A model generated the notes under the pieces. It was not told where the DNA came from. It saw nothing but the letters and a program-made list of their open reading frames with translations, and made no database searches. From contig NC_091115.1 of the NCBI RefSeq assembly GCF_024713975.1, forward strand, positions 175,001 to 239,000: a stretch of 64,000 nt of DNA, read 5' to 3'. The DNA comes from Paralichthys olivaceus. Lineage: Eukaryota; Chordata; Actinopteri; Pleuronectiformes; Paralichthyidae. Each line of letters opens with the position of its first letter. Within the stretch, counting starts at the first letter, position 1. Positions 1 through 11,670 of the stretch are shown here, one piece after another. Position numbers and translations under genes: made by a program.

Positions 1-143
1 GCAGCGGCGGCGGCGGAGCAGCATCCCGGCCTCCGCTCACATCACCGCCGGGCCGAGCCTCATGTCCATCGGCCTCAGCGCGGTCCTCGGCCCGGTCCTC
101 GGCCCGGTCCTCTCTGGTTCTGGTGTGGAGAGCGAGCTCCTTC
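1..143 (-). other. GC-rich left edge; possible 5' end of a leftward gene (cped1 expected by synteny)
   Basis: This segment is much more GC-rich than the following 3 kb. On the minus strand an ATG at 24-22 opens a short frame, MLLRRRRC, that runs off the window. A basic N-terminus would suit a type II membrane protein. In human the neighbour beyond ING3 on this side is CPED1, transcribed in the same direction as ING3, which would be leftward here. The identification rests on gene order alone; eight residues cannot prove it. Confidence 0.2.
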
Positions 144-651
144 AACTCGACTGTTTGAAAAGATGTTAAAAATGAAATAGAACTTTATGATGAGTTATTT
201 TTTCCCGAATTTACCATCAGACGCAGAGGTCTCTGTATATGAATAAACAATGATATTAACTCAAAGAACTTCAATACAGAACCAGATACAATTTTAAATC
301 TGTATATTTTCAGAGGAGTCTGGTGGTAAAACGCTTTTCTACTGAAGCGGCAGAAAGTTCCAAGACTCTTTGATTTGACCAAAGATCAGTGTTGGATGAT
401 TTATGATTTATGATTATGAGGAATTCAAACGTTATTAAATCAGGTTTCACTTTTCACAAAGTCTCTTCAGGATTCAATCTCAAGTTAAACTTGTTTTAAA
501 CTGGACTTCATCTGTTCTTAATACATTTAAAGAAGAACACGGAGAACATTAACCAGGTTCCACCGAGAACACACAGAACCTCCGCTCAGCTGATTCCACT
601 CACCCGACCTGGACCCATGACGGAACCGAGGAGAAGCACCGGAGAGCTGAC

Positions 652-929
652 GTTAGAGTCCAGACAAAGTCCAGACAAAGTCCCGTTAGAGTCCAGACAA
701 AGTCCAAAGTCCCGTTAGAGTCCAGACAAAGTCCAGACAAAGTCCCGTTAGAGTCCAGACAAAGTCCAGACAAAGTCCCGTTAGAGTCCAGACAAAGTCC
801 AGACAAAGTCCAGACAAAGTCCAGACAAAGTCCAAAGTCCCGTTAGAGTCCAGACAAAGTCCAAAGTCCCGTTAGAGTCCAGACAAAGTCCCGTTAGAGT
901 CCAGACAAAGTCCAAAGTCCCGTTAGAGT
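652..929. repeat. Minisatellite, GTCCAGACAAAGTCC-type units
   Basis: Imperfect tandem copies built from gtccagacaaagtcc alternate with a short cgttagagt spacer. Copies differ mainly in how many times the 12-bp gtccagacaaa core is reiterated. Open frames across it are repeat artefacts. Confidence 0.9.
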
Positions 930-970
930 GAAATTGATCGGCCGTCAATCTCCGGTTCAGGTGTGAGGGC

Positions 971-1011
971 AGAAGAAGAAGAAGAAGAAGAAGAAGAAGA
1001 AGAAGAAGAAG
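971..1011. repeat. (AAG)n microsatellite
   Basis: About 13 near-perfect AAG triplets. Confidence 0.95.
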
Positions 1012-1230
1012 CGGAGGTTTGGTTCGTTCAGTTAAAAACAGACGCAGCAGCATCTGGTTCCAGTTAAATCAGAGAAGAAGAAAACAGTCTCTCCCTCCTC
1101 CTCCTCAGGACTCCACCTCTTCTTCACCTCCTCCATTCTCTTCACCTCCTTCCTTCTGTTCTTCACATGAAGTTAAACTGTTCTGTAGGTCAGCACCTCC
1201 CCCTCCCCAAGGCCGGGTTATTTCAGGAAC

Positions 1231-1300
1231 ACACACACACACACACAGAGACACACACGCACAGAGACACACACACACACACACAGACACACACATACAG

Positions 1301-1331
<31 letters not shown>

Positions 1332-1484
1332 GAGACAAACACACACACAGACAAACACACACGTACAGAGACACACACACACACACAGAAACACACACAC
1401 ACACACACACAGACACACACATACAGAGACACACACACACACACACACAGACACACAGACACACACAGACACACACAGAGACAC
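1231..1484. repeat. (CA)n-rich microsatellite with CAGA interruptions
   Basis: A 250-bp CA tract is interrupted by agag, agac and acat motifs. The His/Thr-rich and Cys/Val-rich frames across it are artefacts. Confidence 0.95.
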
Positions 1485-1551
1485 ATGTTTCTTCCACGTT
1501 CGATCTTCAGCTTCTTATCTGTCTGGACGAACCTGATTCTGTTCAACGTGT

Positions 1552-1609
1552 TTCTGTTTGTTTGTTTGTTTGTTTGCTTGTTTGTTTGTTTGCTTGTTTG
1601 TTTGTTTGT
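1552..1609. repeat. (GTTT)n microsatellite
   Basis: gtttgttt units with occasional gctt variants lie directly upstream of a retroposon-like tail. Confidence 0.9.
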
Positions 1610-1639
1610 CCTCTCTTTGGAGTTAAATCTTGTGCTACT

Positions 1640-1702
1640 GCTGTAACATGTGAATTTCCCCACTGAGGGACAATAAAGGAAATCTAATCTAATCTAATCT
1701 AG
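1640..1702 (+). mobile_element. 3' tail of a teleost non-LTR retroposon ending in (TAATC)n
   Basis: The sequence reads gaatttccccactgagggac, then caataaagg, then reiterated taatc. Fish LINE and SINE 3' ends commonly have this form: a gaatttcccc...gggat caataaag block followed by a short self-replicating tail. The upstream body is not recognisable, so this is probably a 5'-truncated copy. Confidence 0.55.
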
Positions 1703-3980
1703 TGTTCAGATTCACGTTCTTTCACAGGAACTTGTGGAACACGACTGATCTTCTATGAAATAAAACAGAACATCACTCATGATCCATAAATCCTGAGAGA
1801 CGTGGACGAGAACCTGCAACAGAGATCTTTCAACATTGCTCCTGAGGGTTCTACTTGGGCCGGAGGAGAACGTCTCCCAACAGAACACTGTTAGTGTTTA
1901 TGTGGGGAACATGAGGAGAACATCTGTCTTTAATTCACTGTTTTTAGAACCAATAGCCTTCCTGTTGCTCAGTCCAGACCTCCCCCGGTGGTCACATCTG
2001 AGTTTGAGCTTCAGACACTGAAGGGATTGGGTCGTGTTCTGTGAGAACCATCGTTCCGTCTGTTTCTATATCACTAATAATTCATACTAATAAACTTTAA
2101 TAACATATTAATGATTCTGTCTCATATAAAACCAAGATAAACTTATTTACCTATGTTCGACCTGTGGTGACATCATCATTCGCAGATCTGATTGGTCGAT
2201 AGTCTTCCTCCACATGTTCTCTGGACCCTGTCATGTGTTCAGTACGTTACCATGGAGACGTACCTCAGTCAGAAACACATCACCATGGTAACCACCAGAT
2301 TTGAAATAAAGAAAAAAAACTGCTTTGTTGTTCAGACGTTAAATTTGTTTCATAATATTGATCTATTATCTTTAATTGAACCATTAACAGGGAAATCATT
2401 GGCTGCTGTTTCCAGCCAATCACATGACTTTTTCTGTTGTACATAAGCCTATAGTCACGTTTATATACTGAACTAAATATACGTGTAGAAAGTTAACTCT
2501 CTGTCCGAAATGTTTACATATGACACAAATTATTAATGGAGAAAACAGTTATCTAAGTTATCTAATGCATCGATAATAAAATAATGTTATCGTTGTTCAG
2601 AGTCAGAATATTAAATTATTTCTGGTATTCAAATGTAAAAAAAGACTTTAAATCTCAAAACTTAGAAACAAATCGACCATTTTATTGGACTTTTTCTTTG
2701 AACATCCCTGGAAACAGACGCGCGTCAGTGCGACTGAACACGCACGCACACAGACACACACGCACACAGACACACGCACACAGACACACACACACAGACA
2801 CACACGCACACACACAGACTGTACATTCCGAAACTTGTTGCAGAGGTCACTGTCTTTAATCCTGTTTAAACTTCTAGTTCATCAGGTCACTCAGGCTCCT
2901 GTAGTTGTACATAAACACTTCCTGTAGTTTTTCAGATCTGAGATTCACGTGAAGATTAAGATTTAGAAGATTACAGCCAGATAAAAAACATCTGACACGT
3001 CAACATCTGGACGTTAAAGATCTAAATCTGAGATGAACATTTAAAAAAGAGAAACTAATCACGAGTATTAATCAATTAAGTAGAGTGAAGTCTGAGTTTG
3101 TGTTTTAAGGGAGAATTTAAACAATTCAAATAAAATAAAGTCAGGATAATTAGATCTAGTTTAATTAAATCTGAATATTTTTAACTTCATTAAAATAGTC
3201 AGAAACTGAATCTGGTCAGTGTGAATTATTTCAATCTGGATTAATAAAATATGAATCTGGATTAGAGACGGGTTTCATCATTAAAGTTTTAATAATCCTG
3301 GTTTAATTAAGTCAAATCTTGTTTTTGAGTTTAAGTCTAAATTCAGAGGAAAAACAAAGATTTAAGTTTTGTGGATGAATCTCAGAACCGAGCTGGTTCC
3401 ATTTCTAACTCATGTTCAACCTTTTCTCAACAGAAGGTAAAATGTTCCTCCTCCTCTATGAACTACCTAAATGTTAAACCGACCTTCGTCCTGACCAGGT
3501 GATCTGTGTGCGGGGTCTTCGTCAGTCAACCTAAAACTGTCCCATAAAGAAAATCTAGAAATTGATTTTGGAGAGAAAATCTGATCAGATGGAAATCTGA
3601 CATAAAGAGTCTGATTTTCATTCATCAGGTGAAGGAGTGAAACTTGTCATCCAGCAAATATTTCTACTTTTCCACATTTAAACATTTAATTGTATTTTTC
3701 ATGAAAACTGCAGATTGTTTGTTTGTTCGTCGTTAAAATGTCTTTAATCAATCGATGGATTGATGGATGGACGGGAGGTGGAGATTTAACTTAAGCCTCC
3801 GACATGGAATGATCAAATGAATGATGAATGAGTTTAATGTGGTCAAATCATGTCAGGATTATTGAAGTCAGATTTGATCAGATTAAACCTTAATCTTGAT
3901 AATTAAGTTGGAAATCTGAAAATAAATTTGGTCTTCAAAGATAAATGATCTTAGTTTTTGGGTCAAACAAAAACATTTGA
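1703..3980. other. AT-rich non-coding stretch downstream of ing3
   Basis: I see no exon with a coherent frame here. The only clear structure is a CA-rich microsatellite at about 2741-2818 (cacacgcacacagacac-like). The remainder is unremarkable AT-rich sequence. Confidence 0.5.
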
Positions 3981-3986
3981 TTTATT
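3981..3986 (-). terminator. ing3: Candidate polyadenylation signal of ing3
   Basis: TTTATT on the plus strand reads AATAAA on the minus strand, about 146 nt downstream of the ing3 stop codon. The spacing gives a short, plausible 3' UTR. Confidence 0.55.
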
Positions 3987-4131
3987 TTCCTTCTTGTGGC
4001 TTCGATCCGTTTGTTGGCACAAAGATTTGAACGTGTCAGCCGCTGTGTGAGCAGCCCGTTGACCTCTGACCTCTATGGTTCTGCAGTGTGTTACAAGGTT
4101 AAAATCCAACATGGCAGACAGAGCAGTGAGT

Positions 4132-5358
4132 CTATTTGTGGCGGCTGCCTCTCCTCTTCATGGCGGCCGTACACTGAGGACAGTACCACTTCCCCTTGGG
4201 AGCCTCGGTCAGTCCGACGCAGCCGTAGTGGAACCACTCGATTGGACACTGAGCAGAAAGTAAAGATTAATAAACTGATTGGATAAAATGTCTATTAATC
4301 AAATGTCAGTCAACCTACGACTCAATGTGTTCAGTCACTGATGGAAACAGGTTCAATTTGATTTTCTTCTTCCAGTTTGTTAAACACAAAATAAATTAAT
4401 ATTAAACTTTAACCTTTAAGAAATAACATGACACTTACATCTGTGTTATCGCAGCCGACCATTTCTCCATAAGAAACCTGGAAAAGGACAAACAACAGTT
4501 TTACTGTTTTTACTTATTTAAATTATTCTCATGTTGGGTTTATCAGATGTTCTGGTGGTCAAACGTCACAACAATTAACCAGCAACACAAACTCCGGATG
4601 TTATGTTCGATTAAAAAGTAAAGAAGTTTAACTGTGTTCCAGGGACGTCAGGATTAACAGATTTGACCATAACCGTGGTTTCATAACCGTAAGAATTGTA
4701 CAAACTAAGATATCCAAATATAATGTCCTGCCTCGCTCTCCCTCTTTGAGTGTGCGCTTGTTTGAGTGTGCGAGCCACTGAAACGTTGAGAAGAGGGAAG
4801 TAACTTATTTCCACCAACGCTGATCAAAAAACTACATCAGAAGAGTTCAATGGTAGAAATCCTTGTGTGTGTGTGTCTGTCTGTCTGTCTCTGTGTGTCT
4901 GTCTGTCTGTCTCTGTGTGTCTGTCTGTCTGTCTGTCTGTCTCTGTGTGTCTGTCTGTCTGTCTCTGTGTGTCTGTCTGTCTGTCTGTCTGTCTCTGTGT
5001 GTCTGTCTGTCTGTCTCTGTGTGTGTGTGTCTGTCTGTCTGTCTCTGTGTGTGTGTCTGTCTGTCTGTCTCTGTGTGTCTGTCTGTCTGTCTCTGTGTGT
5101 GTGTGTCTGTCTGTCTGTCTCTGTGTGTGTGTCTGTCTGTCTGTCTCTGTGTGTCTGTCTGTCTGTCTCTGTGTGTGTGTGTCTGTCTGTCTGTCTCTGT
5201 GTGTCTGTCTGTCTGTCTGTCTCTGTGTGTGCGTGTGTGTGTCTGTCTGTCTGTCTGTCTCTGTGTGTCTGGCTGTCTCTGTGTGTGTGTGTGTGTGTCT
5301 GTCTGTCTCTGTGTGTGTGTCTGTCTGTCTGTCTGTCTCTGTGTGTCTGTCTGTCTGT

Positions 5359-5403
<45 letters not shown>

Positions 5404-5829
5404 TGTCTGTCTGTCTGTCTCTGTGTGTGTGTCTGTCTGTCTGTCTGTGTGTGTGCGTGTGTGTGTCTGTCTCTGTGTGTGTGTGTCTGTCTGTCTGTCT
5501 GTCTCTGTGTGTGTGTCTGTCTGTCTGTCTCTGTGTGTGCGTGTGTGTGTCTGTCTGTCTGTCTCTGTGTGTGTGTGTGTCTGTCTGTCTGTCTGTCTCT
5601 GTGTGTGTGTGTGTCTGTCTGTCTGTCTCTGTGTGTGCGTGTGTGTGTCTGTCTCTGTGTGTGTGTGTCTGTCTGTCTGTCTGTCTCTGTGTGTCTGTCT
5701 GTCTCTGTGTGTGTGTCTGTCTGTCTGTCTCTGTGTGTGTGTGTGTGTGTGTGTGTCTGTCTGTCTGTCTCTGTGTGTGTGTGTCTGTCTGTCTGTCTCT
5801 CTCTGTGTGTGTCTGTCTCTCTGTGTGTG

Positions 5830-5860
<31 letters not shown>

Positions 5861-8800
5861 GTGTGTGTCTGTCTGTCTCTGTGTGTGTGTGTGTGTCTGT
5901 CTGTCTGTCTCTCTGTGTGTGTGTCTGTCTGTCTCTCTGTGTGTGTCTGTCTCTCTCTCTCTGTGTGTCTGTCTGTCTCTCTGTGTGTGTCTGTCTGTCT
6001 CTCTGTGTGTGTCTGTCTCTCTCTCTCTCTGTGTGTGTGTGTACCTGGTTACAGATGCAGTATCGGGGCTCGTTGGGGTCGTAGGTCCAGTCCACCTGAC
6101 TGTTGGCTTCAGCCTCAGGTAGCGCTGAGGCCTGCTGGGAAAGCTCCTGGGCCAGCGCTGACGATGACGAGCACGATGACAGAGAGGAAGAGGAGGACGA
6201 TGAAGACGACTGATGATTAGAAGACTTGATGCTGCTTCTGGAAAACAGAAGACTCAGATTTAAAGGTCATTTGAATAGAGACATGTTTCTGTGTCTTATA
6301 GATCTGAACCTGCAGGATGACTTCAACACATGCTGATGAAAAGTACAGGTGGGGGTGTGGAGGTCTTACTTGGACTTGCGCCCCCTGGAGTCAGAGGCGG
6401 TGGTGGGGGTGAGGGTCTGGGTGAGAGTGGAGGCCAGAGCAGAGGAGGAGTATCCAGTGCTGTCCCGGGACAGAGAGAACTCTCTGCCGAGCTGGAAGTC
6501 GTTGTTCTTGATGGCTTCGTAACTCGCTTTGAGACTGGACGTCCTCCTGCCCTCCTTCATCTGGAACCACAATCGCACGTCAACACAGAGACAGACACAG
6601 GGACAAGTCTTCACAGCAGCACTGTCTTAATAACACATATTACAAAGGACATAGCGTTGGACCCGGTCCAACCCAGAAGCACTCTTGTGATATCAGCTGA
6701 TGTAACCTCTGAGGAGAACGGTACTCAACCTGTGCTGTCGCCTGAACAGCCTGAGCAGCTGCCATGGTGATGGCCCCGGCTCCGGCCCCAGGCCCCGCAG
6801 GCAGGGAGCTCAGGTTGTAAGAGGCCAGAGGCTGAGACGAGTTCACACTGTACACGTTGTTGGTGGATGAGGACGTGCTGTTGGTGCGACAGCCTGCAGG
6901 GGGCAGAGTGAACACGTCAAATGAGAGAACTGCTATTTTTATTATGATGTATTGTCCTTTCACGTGTTTGTCAGAGATCAGTGTAAAGGTCAGAGGTCAA
7001 GTGGAAGTCAGGTATTACCTGGCGTGTTTTCTTTTGAAGCGTCTGACGTGAGGGTCGACAGCAGAGCTTCAGATTTAAACTTCTTCTCTGGAACGTGCTC
7101 TGTCGTGTGATGAGTCGGAGCGCTGTACTTCCTCTCTGCTCCCAAACACAGCATACATGTGAAGAGCATGTTAAATCAGTGTCATGTGGCTGATCCCTGA
7201 TCAGATTGATTATGTCAGTATTGATCAGCAGACTCAGGACGGCTGGTACTTACTCTCAGTGGTGGTGTGAGAGTGGACGTGATGGTTGTTGACTGGTTGA
7301 GACGGACTGTCCATCTCTAACGACCCTGAGAAGAAAAAAAACATCGAGTTAAACAACTTCTGCTTCCTCGTGTTTATCAGTTAAGTTTGACATCAATCAT
7401 TTGTGAGTCTGTGAGTGACGCACGTCTCTCCAGGATCTCAGTGATGCCGGCGTTGTCTGCCTCCAGCTCCATCTTGAACTTGGCCAGTTCCTGGTCCAGT
7501 TTGCGCAGATGACGGTCGACCTGAAGGAACATGAACCAAGAGCATCACTTAAATAAGATCTACTCCCTCTGTGACAGCATGATTGACAGGTTCAACTTCC
7601 TCTGTTGCACAGATGTTTCTAGAGACCACATCTGTATCATCATCATCATCATGTTTCCTGTGGCTGAATAAACGGAACATGTACTAATGTTGTGTGAAAT
7701 GTATAATGTTCTGTAATAGAGACGTCACGATATGAAAATTTGGTGCCACGATTATTGTCAGAGGAAATATCAGTTTCACGATTTATAGTTTAGGAGGAAA
7801 AAGATACGGAACAAACAATATATCTTGAATATATATAACTAAGATGTTTTACTTAGTTGCCTTATTGTGGAAGGTTGGTCAGTGAATTTGTGTTTCCTGT
7901 CATCATAAGCAGTATATCTGTATGGGACTTTTATTGTGAAGGGTCACAGACGGAAGTTGTTCTGTTTTGGGAGCGAGGTGTTGACTAGTTTTCGTATTTT
8001 CCTGGTTCACGCCTCATTCTTCATATTCTGAAGGACACCAAAGTTAGATATCGTACTTTTTACAATTATGAAATCGTGACGTTATCAAACCACGGTTATC
8101 GTAAAATCAGTTAATCTTGACATCCCTGTTCTGTGATAACCATGTTTGTGTGACGTGTTGGTTGTCTACCTCAGAATGACTCATCTTTAAGCATCTCCTA
8201 CTCACCAGATCATAAATCTGATTGGCCAGCTGAACTTTTTCATCTGCATCTTCCAGAGCTTTGTAATAATCCTGAAACAACAACAAAGTGATCGCACACG
8301 AGTTTTAATGAAAACATCACCATTCACTGCAGATACATAATCAATGATCAGCTGACTGATCACCATGACAGAAGTCGTATATGAAGAAACAGAATTACCA
8401 CACGAAGGTTGTATGCCTCTGCCAAAAAGTGCAGTTTGTGTGTACATACTTCTACGTACTTTTTTCTTCTAGATTCATATAAAGGTCACTGTAACCTCTG
8501 ACAACTGAAACATAATCACTTCATCTTGGAGTCCAAGTGACAACTGATCAAAAGATTGGATATCCATCTTCTGTCATGATGCCCTGGTCACTTCTTCGAT
8601 AACCAAAATGCTCCCACGCTGCAGATTTAAAGCTCCAGTGTAGGATTCAGGTGAAAGGATCTATTGTCAGAAATTTAATGTAGAATCATCCTCATGATGT
8701 TTTCACTAGTTCGTTTCATCTAAATTGTATGAATTGTAGTTTTCTTTACCCCAGAAAAGGCCCTTTATATTTAAATACTTTATATTTACATGGAGGGGAC

Positions 8801-11529
8801 ACTCTCTACAGAGGCCGCCATGTTTTTTCATTAGTCCAGACTGGACAGACTAAAACCTTTTGAGTTTTTATAACAACTGAAGCTGCCACAGGTTCTTCTT
8901 CATGTTTGGAAGGAGAGGGGGGAGGGGTGTTCAGCTGCAACATGACACTTCAACACTAGATGTCACTAAATTCCTCACACTGTAACTTAAGGCATTTTAT
9001 TGCGTTGCTTCTGCCATTTTTAAAGCATGTCTCTATCAACCAACGTTCATGTAAGTGGCCTGCACACACAAACAAAAGTCTGTTTCTGTTCGTCCAGACT
9101 AAAACACAACCTGAGTTTTCAATCTAAAAGGAAGCCAGGATGAGGCCACAATAACCATAGTTCAGCAGAAGAGTACGATCTAAACATCTGTTGAACAAGT
9201 TTACTTAGGGTCTGGTTTCAGTCGTGTTTTCTGACCTTTTTAATGACCTCCATCTGTTCCTCTCTCCACTCAGGTTTGTTCTTCTTTGCGTTGACAAAGA
9301 ACTCGATCACTTTGTGCTCCAGCTGATCGGTGGCGTCTGTAACCGGAAGAGAAGGAAAAACAACAAGCTCTCAGAACTTCAACCATACACACAGAGTTAC
9401 TGTGAGTTCTCTTCAACAACACAATGATCTGTAATCATCAGCCTGTGAAAACACTAGGAACGTTCCTGTCTGGTCAGCAGCTCCTCACTGATTGGTCTGA
9501 TTTTGTGACATCATTGTGGATATTGCATACTATCTATGTGTCAATAAAGTGCAGCGGGAATATTTCACAGGTTGATGCCACATTAAAACTGATAATGATG
9601 ATTTGAATATCACAATAATCACCACGACACCTTGTCATAGCTCGTTCCTGTTGTTTGTGATTCTACATTAAATCTGTTGTTTTATGACTTCATTAAAAAC
9701 GATCTCCTACTTTTCACCTGTTTTAGTTCCACACGTGTTCAGATGTGGCAGATTGAACATTTGATTAAAGACTACGACTGAAAATCAATCTGACAACGTG
9801 ACATGTCCTGAAAATAAATAAATAAAAACAATTTGGTTTGGTTCAGAATCTAAAATCACACCCTGACATTAAATGTGACAAAATGTGTAACAGTGAAAAT
9901 AAAGCTCAGTTTCACAGGACACGTGTAAACATGTGTGTGTATACTGCATGTACTGTGTGTGTGTATACTGCATGTACTGTGTGTATACTGCATGTACTGT
10001 GTGTATACTATATGTACAGTGTGTGTGTATACTGTATGTACTGTGTGTACAGTGTGTGTATACTGCATGTACTGTGTGTATACTGCATGTACTGTGTGTA
10101 TACTGCATGTACTGTGTGTATACTATATGTACAGTGTGTGTGTATACTGTATGTACTGTGTGTATACTATATGTACAGTGTGTGTATACTGTATGTACTG
10201 TGTGTATACTATATGTACAGTGTGTGTATACTGCATGTACTGTATGTGCAGTGTGTGTGTATACTGCATGTACTGTGTGTATACTATATGTACAGTGTGT
10301 GTGTATACTGTATGTACTGTGTGTACAGTGTGTGTATACTGCATGTACTGTGTGTATACTATATGTACAGTGTGTGTGTATACTGTATGTACAGTGTGTG
10401 TATACTGCATGTACTGTGTGTGTATACTGTATGTACTGTGTGTATACTGCATGTACTGTGTGTATACTGCATGTACTGTGTGTATACTATATGTACAGTG
10501 TGTGTGTATACTGTATGTACTGTGTGTACAGTGTGTGTATACTGCATGTACTGTGTGTGTGTATACTGTATGTACAGTGTGTGTATACTGCATGTACTGT
10601 GTGTGTATACTGTATGTACAGTGTGTGTATATACTGCATGTACTGTGTGTCTACTATATGTACAGTGTGTGTATACTGTATGTACAGTGTGTGTATACTG
10701 CATGTACTGTGTGTGTATACTGTATGTACAGTGTGTGTATATACTGCATGTACTGTGTGTATACTATATGTACAGTGTGTGTGTATACTGCATGTACTGT
10801 GTGTACAGTGTGTGTATACTGCATGTACTGTGTGTATACTATATGTAAAGTGTGTGTATACTATATGTACTGTGTGTGTATACTGTATGTACAGTGTGTG
10901 TATATACTGCATGCACTGTGTGTACAGTGTGTGTATACTGCATGTACTGTGTGTATACTATATGTACAGTGTGTGTATACTGTATGTGCAGTGTGTGTGT
11001 ATACTGCATGTACAGTGTGTGTATACTGCATGTACTGTGTGTGTGTACATTGTGTGTACAGTGTGTATACCGTATGTGTCTCTCTATGCACTGTGTATGT
11101 ACATTATGTGTACTGTCTGTGTGTACAGTGTGTATACTGTATGTGTACTGTGTGTGTACTGTGTGTGTACTGTGTGTGTCTCTCTATGCACTGTGTGTGT
11201 GTACATTGTGTGTACAGTGTGTGTGTTCTGTATGTGTTTAATGTGTGTGAGCATTGTGTGTGTTCTGTGTGTACTTTGTGTAACATACTCTGAACCTGCA
11301 GGTCCATCTCCCTCATTTCCGTAAACCTGTCGCGGAGATCCATGGGAAGCTGCTCGATCACTGCCAGGAGAAGAACAAGCCGTTACGTGCTAATGCTGCT
11401 ATGCTAACGGCCGGGGCGGCACAGGCCGGAAAACACCGCACATTAAACGCAGAAAACGCACAAACAGCCCCCCCACCGCAGAGTCCTGGTCCCATACTCA
11501 CTCTCCAGGTAATCCTCCAGGTACAACAT
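4132..11529 (-). CDS. ing3: Inhibitor of growth protein 3, 12 coding exons, 418 aa
   Basis: ING3 is the PHD-finger subunit of the TIP60/NuA4 histone acetyltransferase complex; the family PHD finger reads H3K4me3 in the nucleus. Exons (minus): 11502-11529, 11289-11360, 9236-9336, 8206-8271, 7424-7520, 7254-7325, 7019-7135, 6730-6893, 6370-6560, 6045-6237, 4439-4477, 4132-4248. Every junction keeps frame with GT-AG sites. The spliced frame is 418 aa, the length I recall for human ING3. The N-terminus, starting MLYLEDYLE, forms the ING coiled-coil domain. The middle is Ser-rich with a [12 protein letters not shown] segment. The PHD finger begins at RYCICNQ and continues through [11 protein letters not shown] and WYCPQC to a basic end, RRGSRHK. 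The start is the first ATG and overlaps a GCCATGTT motif. Introns 2 and 10 hold kilobase repeat arrays, and introns 3 and 4 hold MITEs. Confidence 0.97.
4864..6042. repeat. 1.18-kb compound (TCTG)n/(TG)n microsatellite in ing3 intron 10
   Basis: Blocks of (tctg)3-5 alternate with (tg)3-15 almost without interruption. On the ing3 sense strand this is a CA/CAGA tract that starts 2 nt after the exon 10 splice junction. It supports 400-codon frames on both strands, all of them artefacts of low complexity. Confidence 0.97.
7717..8128. mobile_element. hAT-like MITE in ing3 intron 4
   Basis: A 412-bp non-coding element. The left end tagagacgtcacgatatga is an imperfect inverted copy of the right end, which read inward starts cagggatgtcaagat. 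It is flanked by 8-bp direct repeats with one mismatch, TTCTGTAA at 7709-7716 and TTCTGTGA at 8129-8136. An 8-bp target duplication with CAGGG-type ends fits the hAT superfamily. It ends 78 bp from exon 4. Confidence 0.7.
8627..8990. mobile_element. TTAA-flanked MITE in ing3 intron 3
   Basis: A 364-bp element is bounded by TTAA at each end. The left terminus (agctccagtgtaggattc) and the inverted right terminus (gttacagtgtgaggaattta) form imperfect terminal inverted repeats of about 28 bp. The internal motif ctagatgtcactaaa next to the right end is familiar from a dispersed teleost repeat. The TTAA ends would suit a piggyBac-type non-autonomous element; that family call is inference. Confidence 0.6.
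9930..11285. repeat. 1.35-kb minisatellite in ing3 intron 2 (GTGTGTATACTGCATGTACT units)
   Basis: Units of about 20-22 bp are built from gtgtgtatac, tgcatgtact and variants (tatatgtaca). The last 200 bp degenerate into gtgtgtact and gtgtacatt. The array stops only a few bases beyond the exon 2 donor at 11288. The Cys/Val/Tyr frames across it are artefacts. Confidence 0.95.
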
Positions 11530-11670
11530 GGCGCCAAATCCGAGGTTTCACGCGTTTTAGGGAACAATTCTTTTCTTCCAATATGGCGCCGTCAGCCGCT
11601 GCGTCTCTGAGAAAAACACTGAGGTCACACCTGCTGACGTCAGCGGGGCGCTGTCTTCTGATTGGTTTAA
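11530..11670 (-). promoter_or_regulatory. ing3: TATA-less ing3 promoter region with CRE, CCAAT, YY1-like and E2F-like motifs
   Basis: Immediately upstream of the ing3 ATG the sense strand carries TTTGGCGCC (E2F-like), two GCCATNTT sequences (YY1-like, one overlapping the start codon), a perfect palindromic CRE TGACGTCA at 11635-11642 and an inverted CCAAT box (ATTGG at 11661-11665). I see no TATA box. This is the usual make-up of housekeeping vertebrate promoters. The motifs are direct sequence matches; promoter activity is inferred. Confidence 0.6.

Noticed and set aside
4824-6220. Long open frames of 400-456 codons on both strands (HTHTETDRQ and SVCLSVCL types)
   Set aside because: They are pure products of the (TCTG)n/(TG)n repeat; the same DNA holds an intron of ing3.
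9838-11324. Overlapping Cys/Val/Tyr-rich frames up to 463 codons
   Set aside because: They derive from the 20-22-bp minisatellite in ing3 intron 2; several frames are open at once with no non-repeat sequence.
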